A stretch of 6,123 nt of DNA, from assembly GCA_002405515.1 (NCBI GenBank), contig DHLZ01000253.1, forward strand, positions 1 through 6,123, read 5' to 3'. Positions 1 to 6,021 of this stretch are shown in pieces. The stretch is from Planctomycetaceae bacterium UBA4655 (GTDB lineage Bacteria > Planctomycetota > Planctomycetia > Pirellulales > UBA1268). Position 1 is the stretch's first letter; each line of letters starts with the position of its first letter. The position numbers were made by a program, and so were the translations under genes. The notes beneath the pieces were generated by a model, which did no database searches, was not told where the DNA came from, and worked only from the letters and a program-made list of their open reading frames with translations.

Positions 1-266
1 ATCTTGCGCCTCTGGCTTCCGGGCTTTTCCAGCAAACGTCTGCAGGGCAAACTTGCGGCTCGGGCTTCCGTGGGACCGTGGTCGCGCTCAGTCAGCCGAC
101 AACCACTGTCAACAACATCGTGCTCGGGGTGGTACGTGATCGCCACGCTCTCGATGATGTCCTCGATTGTTCGGAACGACGCGGTAGATCCTCCTGCCAG
201 GAACATGCAAGAGTGCACCGCACGGCGAATGCCGACGGCGGTTTTTGAATGCATCCGGCAGGGCAT
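1..266 (-). CDS. Possible partial or decayed reading frame, unknown product
   Basis: A minus-strand frame starting at ATG 266 (other ATGs at 254 and 206) stays open for 88 codons and leaves the window at its left edge, so its C-terminus is not visible. I do not recognise it. The part that looks most like real protein is the segment following the ATG at 206, which contains RTIEDIIESVAITYHPEHD; there the third codon positions are mostly G or C, as in the secure genes. Towards the left edge the codons become less biased and the residues rich in Arg, Cys and Pro, which argues against coding. No Shine-Dalgarno sequence precedes any of the starts. An acidic segment in a different minus frame just upstream (about 241-300) may be the other half of a frameshifted gene. 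It may equally be a chance frame. Confidence 0.25.
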   Translation of the reverse strand, partial: MPCRMHSKTAVGIRRAVHSCMFLAGGSTASFRTIEDIIESVAITYHPEHDVVDSGCRLTERDHGPTEARAASLPCRRLLEKPGSQRRK

Positions 267-357
267 CACGGATTGCGTCCTGCGGCACGTCGAGGTCACC
301 GCCTACGCCCTGAAGGGCCGGTCGAAGCCGCCGGCTCGCCGATCGCTGGCAGCCCGG

Positions 358-363
358 TACACT
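358..363 (+). promoter_or_regulatory. Possible -10 element for the DUF423 gene
   Basis: TACACT matches four of six positions of the bacterial -10 consensus and ends six bases before the ATG at 370. If used, transcription would begin at or next to the start codon, giving a leaderless message. This agrees with the lack of a Shine-Dalgarno sequence before that ATG. No convincing -35 box lies 16-18 bases upstream. This is inference from a weak match. Confidence 0.22.
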
Positions 364-369
364 GACGGC

Positions 370-762
370 ATGATGAAACTCTGGTTGATCGCCGGTGCAG
401 TCCTCGCCGGGCTCGCGGTCGCGGCCGGCTCGTTCGGGGCCCACGGCCTGAAGGACATGCTCGCGGCCAACGGACAGGCGGCCAATTGGGAGACTGGCGT
501 TCGCTACGCGCTGTTTCACGCGATCGCGATCCTCGCGGTCGGTCTCTTTGCAGGGCTGCCGCAGGCCGAACCCGCCAAGACGTGGCTCGCGGGGGCGGGG
601 ATCTGCTTCCTCCTCGGCACGCTCATATTCAGCGGCTTCCTGGCGGCGCTCGCCCTCTCGGGCGTGCGGATCCTCGGCGCGATCGTGCCGATCGGAGGCG
701 TGCTTTTGCTTTTTGGCTGGGCCGCCCTCGCCATCGCCGCCGCGCGAAGCGGCGGCCGCTGA
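370..762 (+). CDS. DUF423 family small integral membrane protein
   Basis: The product is 130 residues, the usual size for DUF423 (YwdK/YgdD-like) inner-membrane proteins, whose biochemical role is not established. Family marks visible in the sequence are GSFGAHGLK at residues 20-28 (the family's GAFGAHGL motif), W40 and the VRYALFHA segment at 44-51, GTLIFSGFL at 83-91, and PIGG with FGW at 107-117. Four hydrophobic segments can be drawn at about 4-21, 46-63, 71-92 and 100-125, with short polar links. The start is one of two adjacent ATG codons (370 or 373); the frame is open farther upstream, but the extra translation is not protein-like. No Shine-Dalgarno sequence is present. The gene ends 27 bp from the stop of the convergent LysM gene, with no obvious terminator hairpin between them. 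Family assignment is secure; function is unknown. Confidence 0.88.
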   Translation: MMKLWLIAGAVLAGLAVAAGSFGAHGLKDMLAANGQAANWETGVRYALFHAIAILAVGLFAGLPQAEPAKTWLAGAGICFLLGTLIFSGFLAALALSGVRILGAIVPIGGVLLLFGWAALAIAAARSGGR

Positions 763-789
763 CGCGAGCTGGGTTTCCCGCTGACGCCC

Positions 790-1929
790 TCAGGGCTTCA
801 CGAACACCCGCGAGCCCTCGCCGAGAATGTCGATGAGCTCATCGAGATCGCGGGTTGAGACGACGATGCTCTTCGCGGCGGCCGACTCGGCGACCGCCGC
901 CGGGTCGTCGGCCGCCTCGATCAGGAGGCCGCCTTCGATGAGGATTTGTTTCGGGAGCGATTGCTCCTGCTCGTGCCCCGCCTGCGCGACCGCGGTCGCC
1001 GCGACGGGAGCCGCCGCCGACCGCGGTGCCCGACGAACCCGCTTGACCGGAAGCGACGTGCCGACGTGCGACTCGAACTGCCGTCCGACGACGACCGTGA
1101 AGCTGCCGGCGTAGTTGCCTTTCAATTGCAGAGAGAGCCGACGGCGGGAAACGCTGACGACCGCATCGAACGGACCGCGAATCACCTTGAGCGGCTCTCC
1201 CGGAATGAGCCTCGCCGGCCCCTCGACGCCGTTTATCTTGGCGAGAACCGGCCACGGCACGTTGAGGCTGGCGGCGATGTCGCGCAGATTTTCGCCGGGA
1301 GCGACGATGTGCGGCGGGAGGAGGTGGTCCTCCTGCGAATAGATGACCGTGCCGGCAAGTTGCCCGAGCAGCTCCTCGAGCCGATGGGTTTCCTCCGGAC
1401 CGAGACTCGGGTCGTCGTACCACGCCGAAAGGATCGAGAGCGCCTCGGCGTATCGCGTCGCGGTGAGCTTTTCGTGGGCGTCGGCCCAGGCGGCGGCGAA
1501 GGCGGCCGGCTGCCGCTCCGGCGCGGCCCGCGGCGACTCGACCGGCGGCGGAGGTAACGCGGGCTCGCCGACACCGAATGCCGGCGGCGAGGATGACACG
1601 GCCCGGAGCACCATCGGGGGCGGCGTATCGACCGCGGCCGACGCAGGCTCGCCGGCGGCCAGGGCCTGAGAGCTGGCCGGCGGCACGGGCGGAGGCGGAA
1701 CGGCTGGAGGTTCGACCGGGGTCGCCTGCGGGCCGCCGACGGAGACCGCCGGCGGGGCGAGTCCAGGCAAGGCGGGCCCGGCGGATCCCGAAGGGCCCCT
1801 TCGAATGACGGAAAAAGCACCGTAGAGAATCATCCCCAGCAGGCCCAGAACGACGAGCGGCTTCACCGCCTCGAACGGATCGGAGGCCCTCTTCGGTCGG
1901 CCCTTGGAACGAGTTGGCATCGGCGGCAT
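790..1929 (-). CDS. Membrane-anchored LysM protein with degenerate L,D-transpeptidase-like C-terminus
   Basis: The product is 379 residues from ATG 1929. In order it shows a basic cytosolic N-terminus, one transmembrane helix (about 23-43), a Pro/Ala-rich linker (about 45-142), a helical segment (about 143-205), a LysM domain (HIVAPGENLRDIAASLNVPW onward, about 207-250), and a C-terminal part that resembles a YkuD L,D-transpeptidase. The first strand pair (DAVVSVSRRRLSLQL...GSFTVVVG, 255-282) and the final segment (STRDLDELIDILGEGSRVFV, 358-377) fit that fold. Between them, where active enzymes have IHG and RGC, this protein reads IEA (337-339) and AKS (352-354), and there is no cysteine anywhere. 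LysM binds peptidoglycan N-acetylglucosamine, so a role as a non-catalytic wall-binding protein facing the periplasm is likely. A second ATG at 1920 (376 residues) is also possible: GGAG lies 2 bases before ATG 1929 but 11 before ATG 1920. The frame is open up to 2187, but that extension would overlap the divergent protease gene and is not protein-like. Confidence 0.85.
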   Translation of the reverse strand: MPPMPTRSKGRPKRASDPFEAVKPLVVLGLLGMILYGAFSVIRRGPSGSAGPALPGLAPPAVSVGGPQATPVEPPAVPPPPVPPASSQALAAGEPASAAVDTPPPMVLRAVSSSPPAFGVGEPALPPPPVESPRAAPERQPAAFAAAWADAHEKLTATRYAEALSILSAWYDDPSLGPEETHRLEELLGQLAGTVIYSQEDHLLPPHIVAPGENLRDIAASLNVPWPVLAKINGVEGPARLIPGEPLKVIRGPFDAVVSVSRRRLSLQLKGNYAGSFTVVVGRQFESHVGTSLPVKRVRRAPRSAAAPVAATAVAQAGHEQEQSLPKQILIEGGLLIEAADDPAAVAESAAAKSIVVSTRDLDELIDILGEGSRVFVKP

Positions 1930-2012
1930 GGCTCCGAATTGACCCTGGAGGACCGCCTGGCGGCCCCGAAACCCCGGAAGACTAGGGGATCGGAGAGGGC
2001 CGAACCAGATCG

Positions 2013-2025
2013 TTTTCGACGAAAA
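2013..2025. promoter_or_regulatory. Short palindrome in the divergent LysM/S41 intergenic region
   Basis: TTTTCG and CGAAAA form a perfect inverted repeat of six bases around a single central A. It lies about 84 bp before the LysM start and about 56 bp before the protease start. It is AT-rich inside very GC-rich DNA. A one-base loop cannot form a hairpin terminator, so if it has a function it would be as a binding site for a dimeric regulator. Only one copy is visible, so this is a weak candidate operator. Confidence 0.2.
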
Positions 2026-2064
2026 AACCCCGTTCTGCCGTCGCCGTGCCCCGCCGGCGGAGCG

Positions 2065-2070
2065 TATAAA
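2065..2070 (+). promoter_or_regulatory. Probable -10 element for the S41 protease gene
   Basis: TATAAA matches five of six -10 positions and is a rare AT-rich word in this DNA. It ends ten bases before the ATG at 2081, so transcription would start only a few bases before the start codon and the leader would be very short or absent. No good -35 box is seen at 16-18 bases upstream. GGGA at 2072-2075 is a weak ribosome-binding candidate five bases from the ATG, but it may lie partly outside the transcript. Confidence 0.4.
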
Positions 2071-2080
2071 TGGGACCGCC

Positions 2081-3526
2081 ATGCCCACCCGCAACCTGAT
2101 CTGGATGTCGCTCGCCCTCGCGATCGCGGTGCTCGCCTGCGGCTCGGGCGATCGCACGCCCCACGGCCGTCGTCTCGGTGAGATCATCGCCGCGGTCGAG
2201 CGATGCTACATCGACCGCATCGACGCGGACGCCCTCTTCGACGCCGCCGTGCAGGGCGTCATGGGCAAGCTCGACGAGAACTCGCGATACGTCAGCCGCG
2301 AGGACCGCGCGGACTTCGAGGCGTCGATCGATCTCGAGTTCTGCGGCGTCGGGCTGGAACTCGCGGGAGGAGATTTCGGCGACGCGGGAACGAAACGATA
2401 TCTCGAGGTCGATGGTCTTCTGCCTGAGTCTCCGGCCTGGAGGGCCGGACTGTCCGCGGGAGATGCGATCCTCGCCATCGACGGCGTCTCGACACGTGGC
2501 ATGCCCACGTCGCAGGCGGTCGCTCGGCTGCGCGGCCGCGCGGGGAGCCGGGTCGTCGTCACGGTCGCCGGCTCGGGTGCCGACGCGGCCGGCACGGTCG
2601 TCCGCGACGTGGAACTCGTCCGCGAGACGATCCGGATCGAGAGCGTGCTCGGCGACCGCAGGCGGAACGACGGATCATGGGATTGGCGTCTCGAAGGACG
2701 GCCCGAAGTGGCCTTCATCCGCCTGACTGGCTTTGGAGAGCGCACCCGGGAAGATCTCGAGCGGGCGATCATGCAAACGCTCGCGGACAACAGGCCCAGC
2801 GGCCTCGTCCTCGATCTCCGCGGCAATCCCGGAGGGCTCCTGACGGCGGCGGTGGAGGTCGCCGACCTCTTCCTCGACTCCCGCGAGCTGATCGTGGCGA
2901 CCCGCCGAAGGCCGGCGGACCGATCGGTCGGCGATGGAAGCGGCCCGGCCCAAGGAGACTCGGTCGAAGCCGCGGCCGACCGCAGGCTCGCCTCGGCGGG
3001 AGACATCCTCGACGGACTGCCGATGGCCGTCCTCGTCGATGGTGAGACGGCGAGCGCCGCCGAGATCGTCGCCGCGGCGCTGCAGGACCACGGCCGAGCG
3101 AGGATCTTCGGAGGTCGAACCTTCGGCAAGGGGACCGTGCAGCAGATTCTGCCCCTCTTCTCCGACGGCGGCCTCCTCAAGGTCACCTCGAGCGAGTACC
3201 TCCGGCCGAACGGCAAGGCGATCGGCCGCGGCGGCCTCGGCTCCGGTGAATCGTGGGGCGTGATGCCCGACGTGGGCCTCGAGAGCGCGATGGGCCGCGA
3301 CGCCAAGCGTCAGCTCGCTGCCTGGCGCCGGCAACGCGACCTCGTGAGGCCGAAGGTCGATCTCGTCCGGACGAGGACCACGCCGGACGCCGCAGAACGG
3401 TCGGATGTTTCCTCGCTGGCGGACTCGCCGGAACGAATCGATGCCGTGCTCGGTCGGGCCGTTGGATGGCTCACGTCGATTCCCGCACCTCGGACGCCAG
3501 AAAAAAACTCCCCGCCACGCAGATGA
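2081..3526 (+). CDS. Carboxy-terminal processing serine protease, peptidase family S41 (CtpA/Prc-like)
   Basis: The 481-residue product fits the S41A C-terminal processing proteases, which cleave exported proteins near their C-termini using a Ser-Lys pair. A hydrophobic N-terminus (residues 5-19) ends in VLAC-G, a plausible lipobox with Cys20, so it is probably an exported lipoprotein. Next come an N-terminal helical part with YVSREDRADFE (70-80), a PDZ domain (about 88-180, with SPAWRAGLSAGDAILAIDG at 117-135), and the S41 core. Core marks are VAFIRLTGF (210-218), GLVLDLRGNPGG (241-252), the nucleophile Ser325 in GETASAAEI, Lys350 in RTFGKGTVQ, and Gln354. The Ser-Lys spacing of 25 and Lys-Gln spacing of 4 equal those of E. 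coli Prc. The usual YLRPNGK segment is at 373-379. All catalytic residues are present, so it should be active. The ATG at 2081 gives the export signal directly. Its last 56 bp overlap the end of the convergent folC gene. Confidence 0.93.
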   Translation: MPTRNLIWMSLALAIAVLACGSGDRTPHGRRLGEIIAAVERCYIDRIDADALFDAAVQGVMGKLDENSRYVSREDRADFEASIDLEFCGVGLELAGGDFGDAGTKRYLEVDGLLPESPAWRAGLSAGDAILAIDGVSTRGMPTSQAVARLRGRAGSRVVVTVAGSGADAAGTVVRDVELVRETIRIESVLGDRRRNDGSWDWRLEGRPEVAFIRLTGFGERTREDLERAIMQTLADNRPSGLVLDLRGNPGGLLTAAVEVADLFLDSRELIVATRRRPADRSVGDGSGPAQGDSVEAAADRRLASAGDILDGLPMAVLVDGETASAAEIVAAALQDHGRARIFGGRTFGKGTVQQILPLFSDGGLLKVTSSEYLRPNGKAIGRGGLGSGESWGVMPDVGLESAMGRDAKRQLAAWRRQRDLVRPKVDLVRTRTTPDAAERSDVSSLADSPERIDAVLGRAVGWLTSIPAPRTPEKNSPPRR

Positions 3527-4874
3527 GTCCGCGTGGGCCGGCGAGTTTCCGGGCGATGCTCATCGCCCCGGCCGGTCCCTCGGCTACCTTCGGGGCGACG
3601 AAGCCGGCCCGCCCCGCCGCAGCCACGAGCTTTTCGATCTGGGCGGCCCGCGGATTCGTGCGATACCGCGTGAGCACGAGATGGCGGAACACGCCCGCGG
3701 CCTTCGCGAGCATCTTGGCGATCTCTTTGTCGCCGCTTGCGGCGAACACGAGCACCGTCGCCGTCCGACCGGCGACCGCGGGGCGAATCGTGTCGATGAG
3801 CGACTCCATCGAGGCAACGTTGTGGGCGGCGTCGATCACGATCGGCGGCCTTCCCGCGACGACCTCGATCCTCGCGGGAAGCGTCACCGACTCGAGTCCC
3901 TTGCGGATCGCCGCATCTGCGACCGTGATCCGGTGCCGCGAAAGCAGCCGCACCGCGGCCACGGCAAGGGCGGCGTTGACGGCCTGGTGGCTCCCCCGCA
4001 TCCCGATCGGGTAGCGTTCGACGGCCCCCGCCCCGTTCGCGGCCCCGATCTCGGCCGCCCTCGCCTCGAACTCGAGGCTTCCGGGCTCGAGCAAGCGGCC
4101 GGCCCCGGCTGCGGGAAGGAAACGGGCGTGGAATTCGTGTCCCAACCGGAACAGTTTCGCGTGCCTCCTCGCCGCGGTCGCCGCGATGACCCGGGCGGCA
4201 GGCGGGCTCGTCGCGCCGCTCACCACTGGACAGCCCCGCTTGATGATGCCGGCCTTCTCGCCCGCGATCGCCGTGATGGTCCTACCGAGCTGCCGCATGT
4301 GGTCGAAGCTGATGCTCGTGATCACCGAGACCAGGGGACGCGAGACGTTCGTGGCGTCGAGCCGGCCTCCGAGGCCCGTTTCGAGCACGGCGATATCGAC
4401 GTTTCCGCGAGCGAACGCGACCATGGCGATGGCGGTCACCGTCTCGAACCAGGTCGGTCCGCGTTCGCCACGGGCCCGGGCCCGCTCGTCGAGACGATCG
4501 ACGGCGGGCGAGACGACGCGGAAGGCGGCGTCGAGTTCCCGCGGGCAGATCGGCCGGCCATCGATGCAGATCCGCTCCTCGATCGAATGCACGTGGGGCG
4601 ACATGTAGCGGCCGACCCGCAGCCCCGACTCCCCCAGGATCGCGGCGATCATCGCGACGGTCGAGCCCTTTCCCTTCGTGCCCGCGACGTGGACGACCCG
4701 CAGCTTCTCGTGCGGCGAACCGACCATCTCGAGCAACGTGCGGGTGCGATCGAGCCCGTAGGCCGACGACTGCGGGCCCGAGGGGGGCGTCCGCTCGTGG
4801 TTCTGCCGGGCGGCAAGCCACGCGAGCATGGCGTCCCGGGAAGGGGACGATCTGGGCTGTTTCGCGCGGGGCAC
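3471..4874 (-). CDS. folC: Bifunctional dihydrofolate synthase / folylpolyglutamate synthase
   Basis: FolC is a cytosolic ATP-dependent ligase of the Mur ligase superfamily. It adds L-glutamate to dihydropteroate and then to reduced folates, making retained polyglutamates. From GTG 4874 the product is 467 residues, slightly above the usual 420-450. Visible marks are the P-loop HVAGTKGKGST (62-72), SPHVHSIEERI (92-102), ETGLGGRLDATNV (165-177), SFDHMRQLG (189-197), GEKAGIIK (205-212, whose Lys206 is the usual carbamylated lysine), GSHQAVNAALA (294-304), DAAHN (348-352) starting the C-terminal domain, and GSFFLASEVR near the end (455-464). I choose GTG 4874 because AGGA lies eight bases upstream and the next internal ATG (4829) would remove the conserved first helix; a TTG at 4916 is less likely. 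It cannot be told from sequence alone whether both activities are kept. It stands alone, divergent from the barrel gene and convergent with the protease. Confidence 0.93.
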   Translation of the reverse strand: MPRAKQPRSSPSRDAMLAWLAARQNHERTPPSGPQSSAYGLDRTRTLLEMVGSPHEKLRVVHVAGTKGKGSTVAMIAAILGESGLRVGRYMSPHVHSIEERICIDGRPICPRELDAAFRVVSPAVDRLDERARARGERGPTWFETVTAIAMVAFARGNVDIAVLETGLGGRLDATNVSRPLVSVITSISFDHMRQLGRTITAIAGEKAGIIKRGCPVVSGATSPPAARVIAATAARRHAKLFRLGHEFHARFLPAAGAGRLLEPGSLEFEARAAEIGAANGAGAVERYPIGMRGSHQAVNAALAVAAVRLLSRHRITVADAAIRKGLESVTLPARIEVVAGRPPIVIDAAHNVASMESLIDTIRPAVAGRTATVLVFAASGDKEIAKMLAKAAGVFRHLVLTRYRTNPRAAQIEKLVAAAGRAGFVAPKVAEGPAGAMSIARKLAGPRGLICVAGSFFLASEVREST

Positions 4875-4882
4875 GGGGGCGT

Positions 4883-4891
4883 TCCTGCTCC
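4883..4891 (-). promoter_or_regulatory. Shine-Dalgarno sequence that supports the folC GTG start
   Basis: Read on the minus strand this is GGAGCAGGA. The AGGA core ends eight bases before the GTG at 4874, a good spacing for ribosome binding. It is the clearest ribosome-binding site in the window and it favours the GTG over the upstream TTG at 4916 and the downstream ATG at 4829. Confidence 0.55.
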
Positions 4892-4915
4892 AAAAAAGGT
4901 TCGAAACCCGCCGCA

Positions 4916-4921
4916 AGTGTA
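4916..4921 (-). promoter_or_regulatory. Possible -10 element for folC
   Basis: On the minus strand this reads TACACT, the same hexamer found before the DUF423 gene. It would place the transcript start about 35 bases before the GTG, leaving room for the Shine-Dalgarno sequence. No clear -35 box is seen. Weak evidence. Confidence 0.22.
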
Positions 4922-4944
4922 CCCGTGGACCGCGAAAAACGGCC

Positions 4945-4971
4945 TTGACCCACCCGATTCCCTTCGAGACT
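4945..4971 (+). promoter_or_regulatory. Possible promoter of the beta-barrel gene
   Basis: TTGACC (4945-4950) matches five of six -35 positions. GAGACT (4966-4971) follows after 15 bases and matches only three of six -10 positions. The hexamer ends eight bases before the ATG at 4980, so the transcript would begin at or just before the start codon. The stretch before that ATG is pyrimidine-rich and has no Shine-Dalgarno sequence. Confidence 0.28.
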
Positions 4972-4979
4972 CTTCCCCC

Positions 4980-5891
4980 ATGCCCTCGCCGAATCCGTAT
5001 CGCATCCTCCGCGGCATCTTCGTCCTCCTCGTCGTGACGCTCGCGACGATGGCGGGCCGGGCATCCTCGGGCGGCGATCTCCCGCGGTCGCGGCGGTCAC
5101 CGGAGCCGTGGTTCGCGGGGGCGAGCGGTCTCGTGATGACCCGATCGCTCCCGCAGGGCGAGCCGGCCGCGACGTGGCCGGGGGGTGTCGAGCTTTTCGC
5201 CGGCCGGTGGTTCGGCGAACACCAGCACCACGGGGTGGAGGCGATCTACTGGGGCGTCTACGGCATCACGTCGTCGCCGACCTCGCCGGTGGCAGACACG
5301 ATCCTGTCGCGAAACGACATGGTGAACGACGCCGAAATCAACTGGCTCGTCGCCCCGGGAGGCCGCCCCGAACTCAACGGCCGCGAGGATCGACGATTCA
5401 CGCTCGTGGGGCTCGCGGGCTTCCGGTTCTTCCAACTGCAGGACGTGCTCTCGCTCGAGAGCACTCCCGACGCGACGGATGCGATCGACGCCTCGACGAA
5501 CGTCAACAACAACCTCTTCGGCGGCCAGCTCGGCGGGAAGCTCGACTGGCACGTCACGCCCACGGTCCGCCTCTCGGCGGTTCCCAAGATCATGCTCGCC
5601 GGCAACTCCGTGACCGACACGACGACGGTCACGGTGGGAGGCGACACGACGAGCTTCCACACTTCTGACGGCGTCTTTTCATGGCTCGGCAGCCTGGACG
5701 CCTCGATGGCATGGGACGTGACGCCCCGCTGGAGCCTCTGGATCGGCTACCGGATCGTCGGCGTCAACGAGATCGCCCAGGCGAATTCGTCGTGGGCGTC
5801 GAATCCCGACGATCCCTCTGCGTCGCCGCCCGACGCCTCCGGCAGCACGATCGTGCATGGCGGCTTCGCCGGATTTCAAGGACGGTTCTAG
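4980..5891 (+). CDS. Probable outer-membrane beta-barrel protein, BBP7-like
   Basis: The 303-residue product begins with an export signal: Arg8 and Arg11, a hydrophobic core at about 12-24, and a likely cleavage near Ala28. The mature part starts with PEPWFAGASGLVMTRS and then alternates short amphipathic segments with loops. Segments that fit the planctomycete BBP7 family are LVGLAGFRFFQLQDVLSLES (142-161), NNNLFGGQLGGKLDWHVTP (177-194), the VRLSAVPKIMLAGNS stretch (196-210), and DVTPRWSLWIGYRIV (246-260). It ends in GFQGRF, with the C-terminal Phe typical of barrels inserted by the BAM machinery. It is shorter than the 350-450 residues I expect for BBP7 members. The cargo or role of such porin-like proteins is not known. 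ATG 4980 is chosen because it gives the signal peptide; the frame is open far upstream, but only as the antisense of folC. The exact family is less sure than the barrel assignment. Confidence 0.72.
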   Translation: MPSPNPYRILRGIFVLLVVTLATMAGRASSGGDLPRSRRSPEPWFAGASGLVMTRSLPQGEPAATWPGGVELFAGRWFGEHQHHGVEAIYWGVYGITSSPTSPVADTILSRNDMVNDAEINWLVAPGGRPELNGREDRRFTLVGLAGFRFFQLQDVLSLESTPDATDAIDASTNVNNNLFGGQLGGKLDWHVTPTVRLSAVPKIMLAGNSVTDTTTVTVGGDTTSFHTSDGVFSWLGSLDASMAWDVTPRWSLWIGYRIVGVNEIAQANSSWASNPDDPSASPPDASGSTIVHGGFAGFQGRF

Positions 5892-6021
5892 CCACCAATT
5901 CAATGATTCCGGGCCATAAAGGCAATCCTGTTCGGCACGGGATTTGCGCACCAAGAAGCAGGCAGGCCAGGAGAATTGAGGCGGGTTGCGCGGTTGCCAG
6001 CATGGCGTTATCGTGCCCGTC
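5892..6021. other. Spacer after the barrel gene, probably containing an insertion-sequence left end
   Basis: These 130 bases carry no gene. They are richer in A and T at their left than the coding DNA around them. Two imperfect hairpins can be drawn: GATT...GCC-ATAAA-GGC-AATC at 5905-5927, and GCAATCC pairing with GGATTTGC at 5922-5947. They overlap and neither is followed by a T-run, so they are poor terminator candidates. If the reading frame that begins at 6022 is a transposase, the left terminal inverted repeat should lie here, but the partner end is outside the window and the border cannot be fixed. Confidence 0.4.
6009..6014 (+). promoter_or_regulatory. Possible -10 element before the right-edge gene
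   Basis: TATCGT matches four of six -10 positions and ends seven bases before the ATG at 6022. A poor -35 candidate, TTGCGC, sits 17 bases upstream at 5986-5991. There is no Shine-Dalgarno sequence before the ATG. Confidence 0.2.

Larger units (their letters stand above)
1..369. other. Left-edge stretch without a confident gene
   Basis: This 369-bp stretch lies before the first secure gene. The plus frame that leads into the DUF423 gene is open from base 4, but its translation (many Arg, Ser and Cys, no domain) does not look like protein, so I do not extend that gene leftward. On the minus strand two different frames each contain a protein-like segment: an acidic one at about 241-300 (reading GDLDVPQDAIRDALPDAFKN) and a second one at about 120-206 in another frame. 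This could be the remains of a frameshifted gene or chance open frames in GC-rich DNA. I see no tRNA, repeat or terminator here. Confidence 0.5.

Noticed and set aside
4..369. N-terminal extension of the DUF423 gene
   Set aside because: The family is about 120-130 residues and begins just before its first TM helix. The extra 122 residues have no family match and look like non-coding translation.
946..1557. Plus-strand open frame of 203 codons under the LysM gene
   Set aside because: Arg-rich antisense translation without domains; the minus strand has the TM helix, LysM domain and YkuD-like ends in one frame.
1930..2187. N-terminal extension of the LysM gene to 2187
   Set aside because: The extension overlaps the divergent protease start, encodes no recognisable segment, and the basic tail plus TM helix that begins at 1929/1920 already forms a normal N-terminus.
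2206..3306. Minus-strand open frame of 366 codons under the S41 protease gene
   Set aside because: It is an antisense shadow rich in Ser, Arg and Pro. The plus strand has the full PDZ and Ser-Lys-Gln protease.
3501..3536. Intrinsic terminator on the minus strand: stem CCACGC/GCGTGG (3515-3520 with 3531-3536) followed by seven T
   Set aside because: The T-run begins seven bases after the stem, the loop is ten bases, and the structure lies inside folC before its stop and within its conserved closing motif. It is more likely a coding coincidence.
3405..4979. Very long plus-strand open frame (525 codons) leading into the barrel gene
   Set aside because: It is the antisense of folC. Its translation is rich in Arg, Gly, Asp and His with no domain, while the minus strand carries every folC motif. 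Long antisense frames are common in GC-rich coding DNA.
5905..5947. Terminator hairpin behind the barrel gene
   Set aside because: Two imperfect overlapping stems with a bulge each and no T-run after them; not enough to call a terminator.
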